Assembly (NCBI GenBank): GCA_003157895.1
Contig: PMKW01000167.1
Coordinates: forward strand, 28,816 to 36,200
Source of the DNA: Methanoregula sp.
GTDB lineage: Archaea > Halobacteriota > Methanomicrobia > Methanomicrobiales > Methanospirillaceae
Direction of reading: 5' to 3'
DNA length: 7,385 bases
The notes beneath the pieces are model-generated. The model had not been told where the DNA came from and ran no database searches. It worked only from the letters and a program-made list of their open reading frames with translations. Shown piece by piece: positions 4,525 to 7,385 of the stretch (position 1 is the stretch's first letter; each line of letters begins with the position of its first letter). The position numbers and the translations under genes are program-made.

Positions 4525-6006
4525 ATGGCAGACAATGACCGGTTGAAGTGGCTGATCCTTCTCACGGTTATCGTGGGTACCTTCCTGGGCAGGCTGGACC
4601 AGACCGTGGTCTCGCTCGCCGTACCGAAAATCATGGAGGATTTCAATATCCTCACTTCGGAAGCCGGCTGGATAGCGACCGCATACATCCTGGCAAATGC
4701 GGTTTTCGTGCCGGTCTGGGGTAAGCTTGGCGACACCATCGGCCGGAAAAAAGTCTATGTCTGGGGTTTCCTCATCTTCATTGTCGGCTCGATCCTCGCC
4801 GGTTTTTCCTGGGATCTTGGCTCGATGATCGTCTTCCGCATCATCCAGGCGATCGCGAGCTCGGCCGATTATCCCACCGCCATGGCGATTATCACGGTTA
4901 CCTTCCGCGACGGGAAGGAACGGGCCCAGGCGCTGGGTATCTGGTCCTCTGCCTTTGCAGCATCCGCGGTGTTCGGCCCGCTCATCGGAGGCCCGCTTAT
5001 TGATAATTTCGGGTGGCGTTCGGTCTTTTTAATCAATCTTCCTGTCGGCCTTATCGGACTTGCCATGGCTCTTGCCTTTATTCCGGAATCGGTGAGTGAC
5101 CGGAAGAGCGCATCTTTTGACTGGTGGGGGGCAATCACGCTGGGCATTGCGCTCTCCCTCCTTGTCTTCGGACTGGACCGGAGCTATGACTGGGGCTGGA
5201 CCTCGCTTCCCATCGTGCTCTGTTTTGCCGGGTCCGGGATGTTCCTGTATATCTTTTACCTGATAGATCGCCGGCATCCCGAGCCGATGATCGATTTCAA
5301 GTACCTTAAAATACCTGCTTTTGTCTGGACGCTGGTCAACAACTTCGTGGTCTTCATGGGTATGATGGGCGGGATCTTCTTAATCCCCATCTTCGACCAG
5401 GTCTTCCTCGGTTACAATGCCACGGAAACAGGTTTCCAGTTCATGCCCATGGCCTTCTGCATGATCCTCGCGGCACCTCTTGGCGCAACACTGGTGGGGA
5501 AAGTTCAGCCACGCTATGTCATCGCGGTCAGCACCTTCGTTGCAGCTATTGGCATGTACCTGTTCATGGGTCTGGATGTCCGTTCCGGCCCGGATGACCT
5601 TATTATCCCGCTCTCCGTCATGGCATTCGGGATGGGATTTGCCATGGCCCAGCGTACCGGAATCATTGCCGCGATAGTCCCCCGTGAGGAGATCGGCAGC
5701 GCTTCCGCAGTTCTTGCTCTGGTACGTAATATCGCCGGCGCTTTCGGGATTGCCATCTTTACCACCCTGCTCAACGATTCCATCGAGAGCAATATGATCG
5801 CCCTTACCGCCCATACGGTGGTGAACGTTCACACTGCTGCAGTAACGCAGCTGGCCTCCAGTCTTATAATCCTGGATGCACAGATCCTTGCCTACCGGAC
5901 GGTCTTTTTCGTCTCGGCCATCTTCCTGTTCGTCGCTGCCGCACTCGCACTCCTGATCGATGTCAAGGAGACCCCGGAAGGGGAAGAGGTTATCCTGGAG
6001 ATCTGA
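4525..6006 (+). CDS. MFS drug exporter, DHA2 (EmrB/QacA) family
   Basis: A 493-aa membrane protein with about 14 hydrophobic segments, the usual size for DHA2 drug:H+ antiporters, which expel toxic organic compounds using the proton gradient. Motif D1 is in TM1 (RLDQTVVSLAVP, with Asp25). Motif A is in the TM2-3 loop (GKLGDTIGRKK, 66-76). TM4 has Arg105 and Gln108 of motif B. Motif C is in TM5 (GPLIGGPLIDNFGW, about 151-164), marking exporters. In TM4 the motif-B glycine positions are replaced (QAIASSADYP) and an acid, Asp115, lies in the helix. The gene follows the adaptor by 12 nt. No Shine-Dalgarno precedes ATG 4525; instead CCTCCT lies at 4514-4519. The EmrA-EmrB arrangement behind a marR gene implies multidrug or metabolite efflux. 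Substrates cannot be read from sequence. Confidence 0.93.
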   Translation: MADNDRLKWLILLTVIVGTFLGRLDQTVVSLAVPKIMEDFNILTSEAGWIATAYILANAVFVPVWGKLGDTIGRKKVYVWGFLIFIVGSILAGFSWDLGSMIVFRIIQAIASSADYPTAMAIITVTFRDGKERAQALGIWSSAFAASAVFGPLIGGPLIDNFGWRSVFLINLPVGLIGLAMALAFIPESVSDRKSASFDWWGAITLGIALSLLVFGLDRSYDWGWTSLPIVLCFAGSGMFLYIFYLIDRRHPEPMIDFKYLKIPAFVWTLVNNFVVFMGMMGGIFLIPIFDQVFLGYNATETGFQFMPMAFCMILAAPLGATLVGKVQPRYVIAVSTFVAAIGMYLFMGLDVRSGPDDLIIPLSVMAFGMGFAMAQRTGIIAAIVPREEIGSASAVLALVRNIAGAFGIAIFTTLLNDSIESNMIALTAHTVVNVHTAAVTQLASSLIILDAQILAYRTVFFVSAIFLFVAAALALLIDVKETPEGEEVILEI

Positions 6007-6060
6007 TTTCACCAGATGAGGAGGGAACGTTCAGGATGAGGGGAGACCGGGTTCCGTCAT

Positions 6061-6120
6061 AAAAAATCCGCATATATTCAATTTTTTTGCTTTTCCCGGA
6101 CCCGTGCGGAAAAATAAAGG
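6061..6120. terminator. Terminator region between converging exporter and lipoprotein genes
   Basis: TCCGCA (6067-6072) pairs with TGCGGA (6105-6110) around a long loop. The plus strand has seven T residues at 6082-6088 for the exporter transcript. The minus strand has a T-rich stretch read from about 6119 to 6111 for the lipoprotein transcript. The arrangement suits termination in both directions; the oligo-T tracts matter more than the weak stem. Confidence 0.45.
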
Positions 6121-6132
6121 ATATGTCCCGGG

Positions 6133-6504
6133 TTATTTTACAATGGTCCCGTCAACCCGGTATTCCGGTATGCATTCACCGTCAAGGTCAGTCTCGAATG
6201 TATGCGACAGCCCGGCTCCCATGGTACCTATGAAAACGGACCGCGAATCGCGTATGGTCCCGGTCTGCGTATCGACAAGGTTGAAGTTCAGCACCGCGTT
6301 ATCCACCGTGGTGTTTCCTGCATTATATGTATACCCGGTAACTTTCTCGTAACACCCGAGGCCGGGCGACCAGTCCCCGTGATATTCATAGTGGGCCCGG
6401 ATCGTGTTCTGTACCATCTCCTGGCCGGCAGTCGTATCCGATGTGCATCCCGGAAGAAATACTACCGCGATGAGGAGCAGGAAAACAATGGCAGTCTGTT
6501 TCAT
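6133..6504 (-). CDS. Small secreted lipoprotein, beta-sandwich (FxLyD-like), function unknown
   Basis: A 123-aa protein with a lipoprotein signal peptide: MKQ, a hydrophobic stretch, then the lipobox FLPGC, so Cys20 is the probable lipid anchor on the outer face of the membrane. The mature part reads as beta strands: GYTYNAGNTTVDNAVLNFNL (57-76), then VDTQTGTIRDSRSVFIGTM, then GLSHTFETDLDG. This order (strand, Asn-rich turn, strand with 'D.tG', a short strand, then G.s..F) resembles the FxLyD-type domain of prokaryotic surface proteins, a resemblance I rate as moderate. Cys51 and Cys111 could form a disulphide. ATG 6504 has GAGATGA a few nucleotides upstream on the minus strand. It is convergent with the exporter and shows no operon partner in the window. 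Confidence 0.8.
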   Translation of the reverse strand: MKQTAIVFLLLIAVVFLPGCTSDTTAGQEMVQNTIRAHYEYHGDWSPGLGCYEKVTGYTYNAGNTTVDNAVLNFNLVDTQTGTIRDSRSVFIGTMGAGLSHTFETDLDGECIPEYRVDGTIVK

Positions 6505-6811
6505 CGGTCATCTCTTTATCTTTCTGTTCAGTTATCTGATTATCCTATCTCGCTATTTGGAACTGCTGGTCTGTCCGGTACGGGCATGTCTTTTATGGCG
6601 AAACCTTCTATTCCATAATGTGGATGAGCTGTTCATCCCCTCAGTGCCGGGCGATCACCCGTACTATCGTTGTAAATCAACCAAAAAACAGGTATTTTTC
6701 AGGAAACTGTTCCGGTGTGCCGGTAGGGAACGCAGAAGCTGTGGGTTGCAATTTGCGGGAAACCTATAACATGAAATAGAGAAGGGAAGTAAATGTTATA
6801 GAGGTCAATGT
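6505..6811. other. Intergenic region between divergent lipoprotein and Cys-rich protein genes
   Basis: I see no gene in these 307 bp. Near the lipoprotein start the plus strand carries four TATC words (6517-6520, 6533-6536, 6541-6544, 6546-6549), which read as GATA on the lipoprotein's strand. They may hold its promoter, but no single TATA box stands out. The right end holds the promoter dyad of the Cys-rich protein. A plus-strand open frame through the region overlaps the lipoprotein gene and does not look like protein. Confidence 0.5.
6764..6801. promoter_or_regulatory. Promoter-spanning inverted repeat of the small Cys-rich protein gene
   Basis: CTATAACAT (6764-6772) and ATGTTATAG (6793-6801) are perfect 9-bp inverted arms with 20 bp between them. 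The left arm contains the only TATA-like element upstream of the gene (CTATAAC). The right arm lies near the expected start of transcription and its last base begins the GAGGT ribosome-binding site (6801-6805). A dimeric regulator could use the arms as an operator. Confidence 0.45.
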
Positions 6812-6961
6812 ATGGTAACAGAATCCAAAAAACAACCGGATAAGTCAGCAAAACCGGCCTCCCCCTGCGGGAGCGGCTGTCCGGATTTTGTCTCAAAAAC
6901 CTGTCCCGGTGAAGTCAGCGGGTGTGCATTATACTGGCGTTTTTCCCAGGGTCTCAGATGA
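6812..6961 (+). CDS. Small four-cysteine protein (49 aa), possibly metal-binding, function unknown
   Basis: A 49-aa ORF from ATG 6812 with GAGGT (6801-6805) at 6 nt spacing. The first 17 residues are hydrophilic and lysine-rich. The rest carries Cys19, Cys23, Cys31 and Cys38 (PCGSGCPDF, then SKTCPGEVSGCALYWRF). Four cysteines within 20 residues, with Gly and Pro around them, suggest a small zinc site or an Fe-S site, although C-x3-C ... C-x6-C is not a classic zinc-ribbon pattern. There is no signal peptide or membrane helix. It has its own TATA-like element within an inverted repeat and appears to be a single gene. I do not recognise a named family. A good ribosome-binding site and dense Cys pattern argue for a real gene despite its size. 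An ATG at 6808 in another frame is the main competing start. Confidence 0.6.
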   Translation: MVTESKKQPDKSAKPASPCGSGCPDFVSKTCPGEVSGCALYWRFSQGLR

Positions 6962-7270
6962 CAATAACCCGGGAAGCAGTGAATGGTATTTTTTGCTCTG
7001 GAGAAACCCTCTTTTCACGTGATGATCTCTCCCCTTGCGCCAACCCTGTCCGCCATTGGGAGCGGGGGCGCATTGCGATGCCCCGGCATTGCCTGAACTG
7101 AAAATTTCTCTACGATTGCATACATATGAAACGGTACGATCGCAACCGGGGGATGCCATCGCGGCGGGGGAAGAGCCCAAAAGAGCGTCATAATTAATAT
7201 CAGATGATTTCTAAAGAGCAGTATTTTTAATCTGCCTGGACGGGAAACATGAGAGTAAATCCCCAACCTG

Positions 7271-7280
7271 TTATAAAAAA
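7271..7280 (+). promoter_or_regulatory. Strong TATA box near the right edge
   Basis: TTATAAAAAA is among the best TATA boxes in the window. Transcription would start near 7296-7300, exactly where ATG 7299 opens a 16-codon ORF. The gene it serves may be this tiny ORF, an RNA, or a protein gene beyond the right edge. Confidence 0.4.
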
Positions 7281-7330
7281 GCCAGACCCTGAGACGCGAT
7301 GCGGCATCATCTACACGCAGGTTTCCGGGA

Positions 7331-7356
7331 AAAAATAAAAAGGGGGTAAAACCCCG
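7331..7356 (-). terminator. Hairpin and T-rich terminator of a minus-strand transcript from beyond the right edge
   Basis: Read on the minus strand, GGGG (7355-7352), a TTTTA loop and CCCC form a hairpin, followed at once by a T-rich tract (about 7341-7331). This is the usual layout of an intrinsic-like terminator. It implies a minus-strand gene ending just past the window. The same hairpin is transcribed from the 7271 TATA box in the other direction, so the orientation is not certain. Confidence 0.4.
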
Positions 7357-7385
7357 GCCCTGACTTTGGAGGGTAGAGGTAACGA

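Larger units (their letters stand above)
6962..7385. other. Terminal intergenic region without a convincing protein gene
   Basis: These 424 bp have minus-strand open frames of about 83 codons (6929-7180, 7015-7266). They overlap each other, have no ribosome-binding site that I can see, and have no protein-like pattern, so I do not call them. TACGATTGCA (7111-7120) and TACGATCGCA (7135-7144) are near-identical direct repeats 24 bp apart. The right part holds a strong plus-strand TATA box and a hairpin that looks like a minus-strand terminator. Confidence 0.5.

Noticed and set aside
5380..6012. A 210-codon minus-strand open frame opposite the exporter C-terminus
   Set aside because: It is the antisense of membrane helices of the MFS protein; the resulting Asp/Gly/His-rich sequence has no protein-like pattern.
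6404..6769. A plus-strand frame of 121 codons partly antisense to the lipoprotein
   Set aside because: It overlaps the lipoprotein signal peptide region, has no ribosome-binding site and lacks a recognisable pattern.
7126..7197. A 23-codon basic ORF starting MKRYDRNRG
   Set aside because: No ribosome-binding site or TATA box at a useful distance; its length is within chance expectation.
1..7385. CRISPR arrays, insertion sequences, tRNA or rRNA genes
   Set aside because: No regularly spaced repeats, transposase-like frames, terminal inverted repeats flanking a gene, or tRNA-like cloverleaf segments were seen on reading both strands.

Overview
The window looks like chromosomal DNA from a euryarchaeal methanogen, most likely of the Methanomicrobiales (Methanoregula-like). 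The grounds are a proteasome-activating nucleotidase, an archaeal MBF1, haloarchaeal/methanogen-style lipoproteins, archaeal TATA boxes close to start codons, oligo-T terminators and moderately high GC. The lineage is an inference from gene style; no methanogenesis gene is present.

Left part (1-1800): the 5' end of a PAN ATPase gene runs off the left edge on the minus strand. It is divergent from aMBF1 on the plus strand, with a TATA box for each gene in the 129-bp gap. Next comes a secreted, lipid-anchored FKBP prolyl isomerase with its own nearly leaderless promoter and a hairpin-plus-T-tract terminator.

Middle (1800-3160): two minus-strand genes. One encodes a small coiled-coil protein of unknown function whose start region carries a 10-bp inverted repeat. 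The other encodes a class I SAM-dependent methyltransferase. A 274-bp gap downstream of the small gene holds at most a doubtful 30-codon ORF.

Centre (3160-6010): a MarR-family regulator, a short HlyD/EmrA-like membrane-fusion protein and a 14-TM DHA2-type MFS exporter form a tight operon (gaps of 1 and 12 nt). The operon is divergent from the methyltransferase. The shared 224-bp intergenic region holds a dyad overlapping the marR TATA region, and upstream of it four alternating half-sites spaced about one helical turn apart. The likely logic is a drug- or metabolite-responsive efflux system controlled by its own MarR repressor.

Right part (6010-7385): a minus-strand small lipoprotein gene converges on the exporter. 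A 49-aa four-cysteine protein gene lies on the plus strand behind a 9-bp inverted repeat that overlaps its TATA-like element and its ribosome-binding region. The last 424 bp have no convincing protein gene; they hold a strong plus-strand TATA box and a minus-strand terminator-like hairpin.

No mobile element, CRISPR array, tRNA or rRNA was recognised. The most interesting items are the small Cys-rich protein with its palindromic promoter, the structured leader of the coiled-coil gene, the operator array of the efflux operon, and the short adaptor protein in what should be a single-membrane cell.
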